Source: Erysipelotrichaceae bacterium (GTDB taxonomy: Bacteria > Bacillota_I > Bacilli_A > Erysipelotrichales > Erysipelotrichaceae). From it: a stretch of DNA of 64,000 nucleotides. The notes under the pieces are model-generated. The model was not told the DNA's origin, ran no database searches, and saw nothing but the letters and a program-made list of their open reading frames with translations. This document shows positions 44,291-52,805 of the stretch, in pieces. Where the stretch lies: assembly GCA_017432005.1 (NCBI GenBank), contig JAFRKA010000015.1, positions 62,001 through 126,000 on the forward strand, written 5' to 3'. Every line of letters begins with the position of its first letter. Positions within the stretch are counted from its first letter, which is position 1. The position numbers and the translations under genes were made by a program.

Positions 44291-46087
44291 ATGTCTGAGA
44301 AAAAAGAAGTAAAAGAAACCAAGACAAAAAACAAAACAGTAAAAAAAGAGACTGCCGAAGCTGTAAAGAAAGAAACAGTTAAGGCCGTAAAAAAAGCTGC
44401 CGAAAAAGCTGAGACCGAACTTGCGGAAGTAGTGGTCGCCGCAGACGGCAAAAAGACAAAAGCTGCAGCCAAGAAGAGTACGACTGCCAAAAAGGCGACT
44501 GCCAAGAAGACGGTCAAGAAGGCTGAAGAAGCCAAGAAGGAAGGACCGGAAAAGAAGGTCGTAGCCAGAAAGACGGTCAAGAAGACCGTAAAGAAGGAAG
44601 AACCTGCAGCTGAAGAACATTATGAAGATATGGGTCCGCGCAGAAGCGTAGCCTTCATCGGTTCCGAGTGCTATCCGTTCGTCAAGACGGGTGGTCTGGC
44701 TGATGTCATGTATGCCTTACCGAAAGAACTGGCCAAGCAGAACTGCGATGTGAAGGTCATCCTTCCGCGTTACAACTGCATCCCTTGGGAGTACCAGGAG
44801 AAGATGGTCTACCGCGGTGAATTCTACATGGATCTGTGCCTCGACGGACGTGACTTCTATGTCGGTATCATGGAATACATCGCTGATGGTGTCGTCTATG
44901 ACTTCATCGACAACGAAGAATTCTTCACGAGCGGCAATCCTTACACCAACATGGTCGACGATATCCCTAAGTTCTGCTTCTTCTCGAAAGCAGCTCTGTC
45001 AGCCCTGCTGTATCTGGACTGGATCCCAGATGTGATCCATTGCCATGACTGGCAGGCAGCACTGGTACCGGTATATCTGCGCACCTTGTTTGCCAACACA
45101 GGACTGTCTTCATGCAAGACGATCATGACCGTTCACAATCTGCGCTTCCAAGGCATCTACAACATCGATACGATCCGTTACTGGTCAGGTCTTCCTGAGT
45201 ATGTCTTCAACAAAGACGCTCTCAAGGTCGGCTATGAAGATGCCAACATGCTGAAAGGCGGACTGACCTACGCTGATATGATCACGACCGTAAGCCCGAC
45301 CTATGCCGGCGAGATCCAGAGTGAATTCTTCGGTGAAGGTCTGGATGCCCATCTGAGGTATCATTCAGGCAAGATGGTCGGTATCGTCAACGGTATCGAC
45401 TGCGATATCTGGAATCCGGCTACGGACGAAAGGATCTATAAGAACTATTCCGTGAAGGATGCGATCGAAAAGAAGAAAGCCAACAAGAAGGCTCTGCAGG
45501 AAGAACTGGGTCTGAATGTCGATGACAACAAATTCGTCATCGGTCTGATCTCTCGTCTGACCAATCAGAAGGGTCTGGATCTGGTCAACTGGATCGTTCC
45601 GGATATGATCGACGGCAATACACAGCTGGTCGTACTGGGTACAGGTGATCCTTACTACGAGGATTCATTCAGATACTATGAAGATGCCTACAAAGGTGAA
45701 GTATGTTCCAACATCATGTACGATGAAGACAGAGCTCACCACATCTATGCAGGTGCTGATGCTCTGCTGGTCCCGTCACTGTTTGAACCGTGCGGACTGA
45801 CACAGCTGATCGCCATGCGTTACGGTACTGTACCGATCGTCAGAGAGACCGGCGGTCTCAAGGACACAGTTGAACCTTACAACCTGTTTGAAGACAGCGG
45901 CAACGGCTTCACTTTCGCTGACTACGATCCGGGCATCCTGCTCGATGCAGTCAACAGAGCCAAGACGCTCTACTTCGAATACCGCGACAGCTTCGACAAC
46001 ATGGCAAAACGCGATATGGAAAAAGACGTATCATGGTCAAGATCAGCTTCGGCATACCGTGAGCTGTATCTGTGGCTCAGACCATAA
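44291..46087 (+). CDS. glgA: Glycogen synthase with a lysine-rich N-terminal tail
   Basis: Adds glucose from ADP-glucose to glycogen in the cytoplasm. Residues 1-113 are a low-complexity Lys/Ala/Glu/Thr tail with several KKTVKK units, like the C-terminal tail of histone H1. The GT5 enzyme begins at about 117: ADP-glucose site KTGGLADV at 132-139, HCHDWQA, EDANMLKGGLTYAD, LISRLTNQKGLD and PSLFEPCGLTQLIAMRYG. Without the tail it is the usual 480 residues. GGGGG lies about 8 bases before the ATG. No other glycogen gene is nearby. Confidence 0.95.
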   Translation: MSEKKEVKETKTKNKTVKKETAEAVKKETVKAVKKAAEKAETELAEVVVAADGKKTKAAAKKSTTAKKATAKKTVKKAEEAKKEGPEKKVVARKTVKKTVKKEEPAAEEHYEDMGPRRSVAFIGSECYPFVKTGGLADVMYALPKELAKQNCDVKVILPRYNCIPWEYQEKMVYRGEFYMDLCLDGRDFYVGIMEYIADGVVYDFIDNEEFFTSGNPYTNMVDDIPKFCFFSKAALSALLYLDWIPDVIHCHDWQAALVPVYLRTLFANTGLSSCKTIMTVHNLRFQGIYNIDTIRYWSGLPEYVFNKDALKVGYEDANMLKGGLTYADMITTVSPTYAGEIQSEFFGEGLDAHLRYHSGKMVGIVNGIDCDIWNPATDERIYKNYSVKDAIEKKKANKKALQEELGLNVDDNKFVIGLISRLTNQKGLDLVNWIVPDMIDGNTQLVVLGTGDPYYEDSFRYYEDAYKGEVCSNIMYDEDRAHHIYAGADALLVPSLFEPCGLTQLIAMRYGTVPIVRETGGLKDTVEPYNLFEDSGNGFTFADYDPGILLDAVNRAKTLYFEYRDSFDNMAKRDMEKDVSWSRSASAYRELYLWLRP

Positions 46088-46110
46088 GCGTATCCTGAAT
46101 ACTGTGAAGA

Positions 46111-46144
46111 AACAGATATCTGCAAAAGGATATCTGTTTTTTTT
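46111..46144 (+). terminator. Terminator after glgA
   Basis: 10-bp stem AACAGATATC/GATATCTGTT with an 8-base loop and a T-run. Confidence 0.92.
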
Positions 46145-46176
46145 GATTATCTGTTAATTCAGCTGTTTATTTCCTG

Positions 46177-46182
46177 TATAAT
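46177..46182 (+). promoter_or_regulatory. -10 box of the NlpC/P60 gene
   Basis: TATAAT, 15 bases before the ATG at 46198. TTAATT at 46155-46160 is a possible -35. No Shine-Dalgarno site. Confidence 0.55.
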
Positions 46183-46197
46183 AGTATTAATTGTGAT

Positions 46198-47538
46198 ATG
46201 GAAGAGAGCAGCAAGAGATCGTTCAAAATAATCCTCGGCATGCTGATCGGCAGTCTGATCTACTGTTACTTTTTTTATTACACGAAGCCGGTCCATCGAA
46301 CAGAGACATATGTAGAAAACAATGAGATCGTCATCGTTCTCGACGGTGAGGGACACTGCTATCTCGGTGATGATCCCGACAAGGGGAAATGGGCAGATAC
46401 CGATGATTCTTATGCCTGTCGTCTGCCTTTTGTTTCGGGACCTGTCGATCTGTATCTTTCCAACCGTTACAATTACCGTGCACCGAAAGAAGAAGGTCTG
46501 ATCTTCAGTTACATCGAATCAGTAAAGATCCTCGGTGGTGATGTCTATCTGGCTGTCGATGATGAAGAAAAAATCACTTATGAGACAAAATATAAAGGCG
46601 AGATCGATGAAAAGGTCATCCTCACCAGCGCAGATCCGAAGATCGCTGAGATAAGCGAAGACGGCGTCATCCATTCCGATGCACCGGGAAAGACGACCGT
46701 CACGGCCACGTTTGGTGATATGAAAGATACGATCAACGTGACGGTAACTGATCTGATCGTCAAAATGCCTCCGGAATTCGATACATCTAAACCGTTCCTC
46801 AGCGCTGAACTGTACAGTGAAGAAGACAACGATCTCATGGATGCGATCCTGGAATCGAGAGTAGAGAAGGCCGGTTATCTTACCAGAGCCGGTGCCGTAG
46901 CTGCTGCACGTTTCCTCGGTCTGGAATTCCCGTACCGCATCAATTACTTTACGGAAAACGGCAGGATCAATTCATACCGCAATGTCGAAGCTGACGGTGA
47001 AGGAAGATACTATCACAAAGGTCTCTATCTCCATCCATCCCGCTACGTGAACATCGATCCGACCCGTATCGTTTCTGGTCCTAAACCATGGGGCTATCCG
47101 ATGGCAGAACTCTCTTATAACAGAGTAGCAGCCAACGGTCTTGACTGTTCTGGTTCCATTACCTGGATCCTGGTCCAGGCGGGATTCGATCCCGGTGATA
47201 TCGGAGCCGGTATCATGGCCGGAGTGAAGGACATGACAGACCTCGGTGAGATGTACTGGCTGGCCGATGCGATCGACAACAAGACGATCAAGGTCGGTGA
47301 TCTGCTGAGTGGCGGAGACGGCGGAGCAGCCGGAGGCGGTCATATCGCCTTGCTGGCAGCGATCGATCCGGACGGATATTTCTATGTTGCGGAAGAACTT
47401 GGTTACAGGACTCACTGGGGATTCTGGTTAAGAAAGTATGACCGCAATGAGCTGCTCAGGTATTTCTACTGGCAGGTCGATATGGACGAATTCTACGGAC
47501 ATAAAGACGGCAATCTGACAGATTACTGGATGGAATAA
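46198..47538 (+). CDS. Cell wall hydrolase with Ig-like and NlpC/P60 domains
   Basis: 446 residues. An N-terminal uncleaved-type membrane helix is followed by an Ig-like Big_2 domain (VILTSADPKIAEISEDGVIHSD, TTVTATFGD) and then an NlpC/P60-like catalytic domain with Cys317 in LDCSGS and His382 in GGGHIALLAAI. Such enzymes cut stem peptides of peptidoglycan outside the cell. The region between is unassigned. A terminator lies before and after, so it stands alone. Confidence 0.83.
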   Translation: MEESSKRSFKIILGMLIGSLIYCYFFYYTKPVHRTETYVENNEIVIVLDGEGHCYLGDDPDKGKWADTDDSYACRLPFVSGPVDLYLSNRYNYRAPKEEGLIFSYIESVKILGGDVYLAVDDEEKITYETKYKGEIDEKVILTSADPKIAEISEDGVIHSDAPGKTTVTATFGDMKDTINVTVTDLIVKMPPEFDTSKPFLSAELYSEEDNDLMDAILESRVEKAGYLTRAGAVAAARFLGLEFPYRINYFTENGRINSYRNVEADGEGRYYHKGLYLHPSRYVNIDPTRIVSGPKPWGYPMAELSYNRVAANGLDCSGSITWILVQAGFDPGDIGAGIMAGVKDMTDLGEMYWLADAIDNKTIKVGDLLSGGDGGAAGGGHIALLAAIDPDGYFYVAEELGYRTHWGFWLRKYDRNELLRYFYWQVDMDEFYGHKDGNLTDYWME

Positions 47539-47553
47539 AATTAATGATATCTG

Positions 47554-47587
47554 AGATCATCCCGACTGATACGGATGATCTTTTTTG
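47554..47587 (+). terminator. Terminator after the NlpC/P60 gene
   Basis: 9-bp stem AGATCATCC/GGATGATCT, 10-base loop, then a run of T. Confidence 0.88.
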
Positions 47588-47701
47588 TTTACATCATGTT
47601 TTCATGAAATGTTTTTCACGACCGACAGCTTTTCTGTTAAAAATGACATGTTTTCTTAAATTTGGGGTAGGAAAATGATCTATTTTTGGACATAAAGAAT
47701 A

Positions 47702-47767
47702 GAGGAACTGAAAGACCGTTTTTTCTCAAATTAAGACATGTACGTATCTCCTGTCTTTCAGCTCCTC
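47702..47767. repeat. 15-bp inverted repeat before the Rpn-like gene
   Basis: GAGGAACTGAAAGAC at 47702-47716 is the complement of 47753-47767 with one mismatch, 36 bases apart. It ends 16 bases before the ATG. It could fold in the leader RNA or serve as an operator. It does not flank the gene, so it is not a transposon end. Confidence 0.6.
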
Positions 47768-47783
47768 AGAATGTGAGGTGATC

Positions 47784-48785
47784 ATGGGAAAGAAGACCAA
47801 CAGAAAACACAAAGACCGTCTTTTTGTCTTTATGTTCGGCAATGAGAAGTTCAAGGAATTCACACTGTCTCTGTACAATGCCATCAACAATTCATCATAT
47901 GAAGACAAAGAGATGATCACTTTCAATATACTTGATGATTATCTGTATATGGGAGTCAAAAACGATGTTTCTTTCATCATCGCGGATACGATCAATGTGT
48001 ATGAACATCAGAGCACGCTGTCCGACAATCTTCCATACAGGATGCTGCTGTATGCTATGAAACTGTATGAACCGATCGTTGAATCTGCCGGCAACAGTAT
48101 CTACCAGGAAAAGATCGTCAGGCTTCCAAAACCGCGGCTGATAGTATTCTATAACGGCAGCAAAGAGATCGAAGATGAGAGAGATCTGTATCTGTCGGAT
48201 ATGTTTGACGGTGACAAAGAGATCGAGGCACATGTAAAGATGCTAAACATCAATTACGGTCATAACAGACATCTGCTTGAAAGCTGCAGACCGCTGATGG
48301 AATATTCAACTTTCATATACAGGATCAGACAGAATCTGGATGACGGAATGAATACTTTTGATGCGATCAGCGATGTTATAATTAATCTGGAAAATGACTT
48401 CATAATCAAGTCGTTTATCACGTCGCACAGAATGGAGGTCACAGGTATGTTATTTTCAGCTGAAGGCGATAGACGCCAGACAGAATTGTACTACAAGAAT
48501 TTGGAAGATGATTTGAAAGAAAGAGTAACAAAGGAAGTCACAGAAAGAGTAACAAAGGAAGTCACAGAAACAGTAAGAAAGGAAATCACTGAAAAAATAA
48601 CAGAAGAAGTAAAGAAAGATGTGACAGAAAGAGTAACAAAGGAAGTCACTGAAAAAACGATCTCAGATCTTTATACAAGCCTTGTCCAAGGAGGCATTGA
48701 CAAAGATATTGTCATTAACAGCATAATGAGTTCAATGAAAATGGACAAAGAAGAGGTAATGAGGATCATCGGAAACGGAGAATAA
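47784..48785 (+). CDS. Rpn/PD-(D/E)XK nuclease-like protein with a coiled-coil repeat
   Basis: 333 residues. The N-terminal half resembles the Rpn (recombination-promoting nuclease) and transposase-like PD-(D/E)XK group: an Asp in GVKNDVSFII, then the EHQS core in VYEHQSTLSDNLPYRML, and a YNGS turn. The C-terminal part (about residues 240-300) repeats an 8-residue unit near ERVTKEVT, predicted as coiled coil. GAGGTG immediately precedes the ATG at 47784. No transposon ends are seen. Confidence 0.75.
   Translation: MGKKTNRKHKDRLFVFMFGNEKFKEFTLSLYNAINNSSYEDKEMITFNILDDYLYMGVKNDVSFIIADTINVYEHQSTLSDNLPYRMLLYAMKLYEPIVESAGNSIYQEKIVRLPKPRLIVFYNGSKEIEDERDLYLSDMFDGDKEIEAHVKMLNINYGHNRHLLESCRPLMEYSTFIYRIRQNLDDGMNTFDAISDVIINLENDFIIKSFITSHRMEVTGMLFSAEGDRRQTELYYKNLEDDLKERVTKEVTERVTKEVTETVRKEITEKITEEVKKDVTERVTKEVTEKTISDLYTSLVQGGIDKDIVINSIMSSMKMDKEEVMRIIGNGE
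48522..48653 (+). repeat. 24-bp tandem repeat inside the Rpn-like gene
   Basis: Two identical 24-base units (48522-48545 and 48546-48569), a third with four changes (48570-48593), a 36-base diverged stretch, and a fifth near-identical unit (48630-48653). All keep the reading frame, so copy number could vary by slippage without breaking the protein. Confidence 0.9.
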
Positions 48786-48798
48786 TCAGACTGTCCAG

Positions 48799-48824
48799 GT
48801 CATCCGGAAACGGATGACTTTTTT
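48799..48824 (+). terminator. Terminator after the Rpn-like gene
   Basis: 8-bp stem GTCATCCG/CGGATGAC with GAAA loop and six T. Confidence 0.92.
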
Positions 48825-48967
48825 AATATATTTAGAAATTCAATACTTCCTTTTAAACAATATCTGACAGCTGTTTGTCATATCTCACGACATACGGATC
48901 CATTAATATAAGCAAACGAAAACCTTGTGCGTGAGATCATCAGTATTTACGGGATATATATTCATAC

Positions 48968-48976
48968 TGATATAAT
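48968..48976 (+). promoter_or_regulatory. Extended -10 of the small double-glycine gene
   Basis: TGA TATAAT at 48968-48976, 43 bases before the ATG at 49020. Confidence 0.6.
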
Positions 48977-49019
48977 ATAAACAGAAGAAAAAACACATAA
49001 TTAAGAAAGGTGAAACACA

Positions 49020-49304
49020 ATGACAGAGAGAAAAATATATGAACTGTCTCTTGATGAACTTAACAGTATTGCAGGCGGCAGAAGATTTTATGAAGAAGAA
49101 TGGGATAATTATTATGACGCCTCTGTTTCTTTAACCAAAAAGCTGAGAAGAATGAGACTTGACGGCAAGGAAAATGAAGCCGCTGAAATACGCAAGACCT
49201 GTTCAGATCTGTTTGATCAATGGATGGCAGATGTGGGAAATTCTCCGGATGGATCTGCTCCGATTTACTTCAGAAATTACATACAACAGTATCTTGACGA
49301 TTAA
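49020..49304 (+). CDS. Small protein with a double-glycine-type leader
   Basis: 94 residues. The N-terminus reads MTERKIYELSLDELNSIAGGRR: an acidic amphipathic helix with the ELSxxELxxIxGG pattern of leader peptides removed by C39 peptidase-ABC exporters. The 75-residue remainder begins with an aromatic acidic stretch (FYEEEWDNYYD) and then a helical, charged region. No Cys/Ser/Thr-rich lanthipeptide core. AAGAAAGGTG lies 7 bases before the ATG. No exporter or modification gene is next to it. It has its own promoter and terminator. Confidence 0.75.
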   Translation: MTERKIYELSLDELNSIAGGRRFYEEEWDNYYDASVSLTKKLRRMRLDGKENEAAEIRKTCSDLFDQWMADVGNSPDGSAPIYFRNYIQQYLDD

Positions 49305-49311
49305 ACACAAG

Positions 49312-49334
49312 TCACCACTCAATGGTGATTTTTT
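49312..49334 (+). terminator. Terminator after the double-glycine gene
   Basis: 6-bp stem TCACCA/TGGTGA with CTCAA loop and six T. Confidence 0.85.
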
Positions 49335-49369
49335 AATCATTGATTCGTGTTTTGTAGATTCGGCATAGC

Positions 49370-49398
49370 TTGGAATCAATAATTCGATAAGTTACAAT
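49370..49398 (+). promoter_or_regulatory. Promoter of the lipoprotein at 49426
   Basis: -35 TTGGAA at 49370-49375, a 17-base spacer and TACAAT at 49393-49398; AAGGTAGG precedes the ATG. Confidence 0.7.
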
Positions 49399-49425
49399 TA
49401 ATTCAAATAAGGTAGGTCAATAATC

Positions 49426-50238
49426 ATGAAGAAAATTTTTGTTTTGCTGTTCTGTCTGCTGATCATCCTGAGTGGATGCGGAGGCAAAGAAGAAGAAACT
49501 GTGCCTGTAGAAGAACCGGTCGAAGAACCGGAAGCAGTTGAGGAACCTGAACCTCAGATCGTTTATGTAGATATTACCGATGATGTGATCGTTGATAGCG
49601 GAAGCTCCGTTCAGGTACAGATAGATGAGGCTAAATACGAGATCCTTCCTAATGGAAGCTACAGACTTTATCTGACACTGAAGGGACCAAAGGGATACAA
49701 TTTTGTCTCTTTTAACAGCGGACCTGATGAGGTCTATAAAAGCGAATTTACAGAGTTAAACGGAAACACACAGGAGATCGTACTGACGATCCCTGAAAAG
49801 AAACTCAGGCAGATCGATGATCTCATGGCGAGCGTCTTTAATAGCGACGATGTCTGTTATATACGGCTGATGGAGACAAAATATCTGTTTGTGTTAGAGG
49901 TTGAAGATCCTGATGACGGTACATATGAATATACAGATATCACCGAATACGGTGAAGCTGATTACAACACCCTGAGTACAGGAACTATTGAGCTGATCAA
50001 TTATTCATATGTGAAGCTCGATGGAGACAAGACGAGATTCTCTGTCACTTTCACCAGTGATCCGGATATGGAAATGATCCTGTACGATCCTGCTGGAAAA
50101 GCTATTGGATCTCTAGGTTTGACAGAAAGCAATGAGACGACGATCAGATTCACGATCATGGATGAATTTATCGGCGACGGTCTGAAACTGCATGTCACCG
50201 GAGAAGACGGGACCGGTATCATCCACCTGTATAATTAG
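49426..50238 (+). CDS. Lipoprotein of unknown function
   Basis: 270 residues. Lipobox LSGC lies near residues 15-18, then a Glu/Pro/Val-rich linker (EEPVEEPEAVEEP) that would span the wall. The mature part is beta-rich with two possible Ig-like domains. No motif recognised. It has its own promoter and terminator. Confidence 0.82.
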   Translation: MKKIFVLLFCLLIILSGCGGKEEETVPVEEPVEEPEAVEEPEPQIVYVDITDDVIVDSGSSVQVQIDEAKYEILPNGSYRLYLTLKGPKGYNFVSFNSGPDEVYKSEFTELNGNTQEIVLTIPEKKLRQIDDLMASVFNSDDVCYIRLMETKYLFVLEVEDPDDGTYEYTDITEYGEADYNTLSTGTIELINYSYVKLDGDKTRFSVTFTSDPDMEMILYDPAGKAIGSLGLTESNETTIRFTIMDEFIGDGLKLHVTGEDGTGIIHLYN

Positions 50239-50251
50239 GATTTGAGATCAA

Positions 50252-50294
50252 AAATGCTCAGGACAGTCGATCATCCTGAGCATTCTTTTTTCTT
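50252..50294. terminator. Bidirectional terminator
   Basis: 11-bp stem AATGCTCAGGA/TCCTGAGCATT with a 10-base loop. T-runs on both strands serve the lipoprotein gene and the tRNA-Ala. Confidence 0.92.
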
Positions 50295-50370
50295 TGGTGG
50301 AGCTTACCGGGATCGAACCGGCGACCTTCTGATTGCGAACCAGACGCTCTCCCAGCTGAGCTAAAGCCCC
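50295..50370 (-). tRNA. tRNA-Ala, anticodon CGC
   Basis: 76 bases on the minus strand with encoded CCA. Acceptor GGGGCTT pairs with AAGCTCC (one G-T). The anticodon loop is TTCGCAA, giving anticodon CGC for codon GCG, and the T-loop is TTCGATC. It differs from the tRNA-Ala(TGC) at 8805. Confidence 0.95.
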
Positions 50371-50380
50371 GTATGCATCC

Positions 50381-50386
50381 ATTATA
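50381..50386 (-). promoter_or_regulatory. -10 box of tRNA-Ala(CGC)
   Basis: TATAAT on the minus strand, 10 bases before the mature 5' end. Confidence 0.65.
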
Positions 50387-50399
50387 GTACAAAAGACAG

Positions 50400-50421
50400 A
50401 AGAAAAGCTCCCGAAGGAGCT
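50400..50421 (-). terminator. Terminator downstream of the GH43 gene
   Basis: Minus-strand stem AGCTCC-TTCG-GGAGCT followed by TTTCTT. The 129 bases between it and the GH43 stop hold nothing else I can identify. Confidence 0.75.
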
Positions 50422-50550
50422 GTTCTTTATTTAAGGGGATAAATATTGGCACATTCTCTCATGTACTGCATAGGCAGGCAATTTTCCTTGCATATTCATC
50501 ATAGGAGAAATCTATATCAGAATTATGGCGGAAATATGTAAAATTATGTG

Positions 50551-52005
50551 TTAACCGGAAAAAGTGAGATCAAGGAAATCGATGCTTCCTTCACCGCGGT
50601 AAGTGAAATACAAAGAGAGTTTATCTGTTTCCGGAAACAGTATTTCAACAGACTCACTTTCAGTAAATGATCCGCTCTCATTCAGCGGGATCTTTGCCAG
50701 GATCTCTCCATCATATTCACAGCGGACTTCAAAGTATCCGGATGAGCCTCTGGTCTTTACTTTCAGGGATGTTTTTCTTATTGGAGCGAAGTAACGAAAA
50801 CCGGCGATCGCCCCGTCACGCATATTCTTTATGTACTGTCCGGGATCGCTTTCCCGGTCTTCGCCATCCTGGGAAAAGGCCGGATGATCAAGACGGATAT
50901 TTTCGTATCCTTCTCCTTCGCAATTACCCAGGTAATGAAGAGCACCGTGTTTCGATCGCAGATGACAGGCGATGAAGGCTCCATATGTGCCTTCAGGGAT
51001 CAAGAGTCCGTCATTTAGACCGCAGCTGGTAAGTTCAGCCTGCGGGATACTTCCGTCTTTTTGGATAAAGACTTTTTCAGCAATTCCCTGGCGGGCATAG
51101 ACGCCATAGTTGGTCTGACGGTGTCCGAAGATATACCACTGATCATTCAGTCTGATCAGTGAACCGTGATTGTTTCCGGTATAGGCCATGCGCTCATCTT
51201 CAACGATGCCCGGAAGACCGATATCGCCATTATCGAGCAGGATCCCTCTGTAGGTGAAAGGCCCGCTAGGATCTGCTCCGGTAGCATAGCACAGTTCGTG
51301 GGAATTCCATGATGAGTAGATGAAGTAATATGTGCTGCCAATCTTTCTCATGGAAGAAGCTTCCAGAAAACCATGGCCGGGATCAGGACAGTCTGTGATC
51401 TCTACTTTATGGACATCACCTTTGAGCGTATACATATCATCTTCCAGTTCTACTGCATAGGCACCGGAAGATAAAGGCAGAGGACCGAATTCTCTTTCCA
51501 GAAAATCCCAGGAAGGATCAGGCGCAAAGCCAAGGTAGAAGAAGATCTTTCCGTCATCATTTATAAAGATAGCAGGATCGAAAGGATAAGGATCGTTTTC
51601 TCTCATGCCGAGCAGATCGCCATCATGATCTTTGAGATGAGAAAGGAATTCAAAAGGACCTTCAGGTTTTTCACTTACGGCCACACCGATCGATCTGGTC
51701 CCGCACGGGGCGTAGTAAAGATAATATCTGCCGTCTTTTCCTTCGATGCAGTCAGGCGCAAACAGAGGAAAGTTTTCTGTATTAAGAGGATCCTGATCAC
51801 GACGGAAGATAATGCCGTGGTATTTCCAGTCAGAGAGATCTTCTAAAGGTGCAGACCAGAGGGCATAGTCGTTGTCACAGAAAAAGCGGCAGCCGAAGCG
51901 GTCATGGGAACCATAGACGTATAAACGGTCATTGAAGAGACGTGGCTCACCGTCCGGTATGTATTCATAATTAGGAAGATAGGGATTATAGATCTGTTTT
52001 TTCAT
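50551..52005 (-). CDS. Family 43 glycoside hydrolase
   Basis: 484 residues, a five-bladed beta-propeller glycosidase acting on arabinose- or xylose-containing glycans. Seen: the opening NPYLPNYEYIPDGEPRLFNDRLYVYGSHD, DPAIFINDDGKIFFYLG around the central Asp, and EASSMRKIGSTYYFIYSS with the catalytic Glu. A C-terminal beta-sandwich follows the propeller. No signal peptide, so it is cytoplasmic. The start at 52005 is preferred over 52035 because a TATAAT lies between them. It diverges from the M24 gene. Confidence 0.88.
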   Translation of the reverse strand: MKKQIYNPYLPNYEYIPDGEPRLFNDRLYVYGSHDRFGCRFFCDNDYALWSAPLEDLSDWKYHGIIFRRDQDPLNTENFPLFAPDCIEGKDGRYYLYYAPCGTRSIGVAVSEKPEGPFEFLSHLKDHDGDLLGMRENDPYPFDPAIFINDDGKIFFYLGFAPDPSWDFLEREFGPLPLSSGAYAVELEDDMYTLKGDVHKVEITDCPDPGHGFLEASSMRKIGSTYYFIYSSWNSHELCYATGADPSGPFTYRGILLDNGDIGLPGIVEDERMAYTGNNHGSLIRLNDQWYIFGHRQTNYGVYARQGIAEKVFIQKDGSIPQAELTSCGLNDGLLIPEGTYGAFIACHLRSKHGALHYLGNCEGEGYENIRLDHPAFSQDGEDRESDPGQYIKNMRDGAIAGFRYFAPIRKTSLKVKTRGSSGYFEVRCEYDGEILAKIPLNESGSFTESESVEILFPETDKLSLYFTYRGEGSIDFLDLTFSG

Positions 52006-52018
52006 CTGTTCTGTCTTA

Positions 52019-52024
52019 ATTATA
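52019..52024 (-). promoter_or_regulatory. -10 box of the GH43 gene
   Basis: TATAAT on the minus strand, 13 bases before the ATG at 52005, inside the longest frame, with no Shine-Dalgarno site. Confidence 0.6.
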
Positions 52025-52043
52025 ACTGTATCCATCCCTGTTC

Positions 52044-52052
52044 TGTTACAAT
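52044..52052 (+). promoter_or_regulatory. Extended -10 of the nucleoside operon, leaderless
   Basis: TGT TACAAT followed by six bases (CAAATT) and the ATG at 52059. No Shine-Dalgarno site. Confidence 0.65.
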
Positions 52053-52058
52053 CAAATT

Positions 52059-52805
52059 ATGGATAAAGAAGTATTTGTCGCTCATTATCAGAATACGGAT
52101 GTTGAAGCCGAGAATATCTATAATGCTCAGAGTATCGCCAGAGACTGTCTTGAATATATGACCGGTTTTCTGAAACCCGGAATGAACAGAAAAACGGTCC
52201 ATGAAGAATGTGCCCGATACATGAATGAAAAAGGTTCAGAAGGCTGGTGGATCCACAATGATCCGGCACTGATCCTTTTCGGAGAACTGAGCACCTATTC
52301 GGCACATGAAGATCCTTCGCCTTTGTTTGCAGGCAAAAAGATCGGGGAAAACGATCTGATCACGATCGATGTAGCACCGATGATCGGTAACGGGTGGGGC
52401 GATATGGCCAGATCGTTCGTCATGGAGAAGGGAAAGATCATCAGCTGGGAGCTGTCCGAAAATGAAGAGATCAGAGCAGGTATGGAACTGGAGATGAGAC
52501 TGCACAGACTGTTCATCGACAGTATCCGGCCGGGCATGACTTTTTCCGCCCTGCACAGGCTGATCGATGATCAGGTGAAAGAAGCCGGATACCGCAACTG
52601 CGATTATCACGGCAACTACGGTCATACGATCGAAAACGATCAGAAAGACAGAGTGACGATCGCGGAAGGCGTCGATGTCGATATCATCGGTTACGATAAA
52701 CCGATCACTTTTGAACCGCATATCTGCAGGATCGGCGGTACGCTTGGCATCAAACACGAGAACATGTATGCCTATATAAACGGAAAGATGGAGGATATCC
52801 TGTGA
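52059..52805 (+). CDS. M24 (pita-bread fold) metallohydrolase
   Basis: 248 residues of the creatinase/aminopeptidase fold. The five metal ligands can be followed: Asp in ITIDVAPM, Asp in GWGDMARS, His in YGHTIEND, Glu in TFEPHI and Glu in IKHENMY. No N-terminal creatinase domain. The family includes Xaa-Pro dipeptidases, methionine aminopeptidases and creatinases; the substrate is open. It overlaps the kinase gene by 4 bases, the first of a nucleoside-related run, so a peptide substrate is not assured. Confidence 0.82.
   Translation: MDKEVFVAHYQNTDVEAENIYNAQSIARDCLEYMTGFLKPGMNRKTVHEECARYMNEKGSEGWWIHNDPALILFGELSTYSAHEDPSPLFAGKKIGENDLITIDVAPMIGNGWGDMARSFVMEKGKIISWELSENEEIRAGMELEMRLHRLFIDSIRPGMTFSALHRLIDDQVKEAGYRNCDYHGNYGHTIENDQKDRVTIAEGVDVDIIGYDKPITFEPHICRIGGTLGIKHENMYAYINGKMEDIL

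Noticed and set aside
47702-48785. Insertion sequence
   Set aside because: The inverted repeats lie together upstream instead of flanking the gene, and no target duplication is seen.
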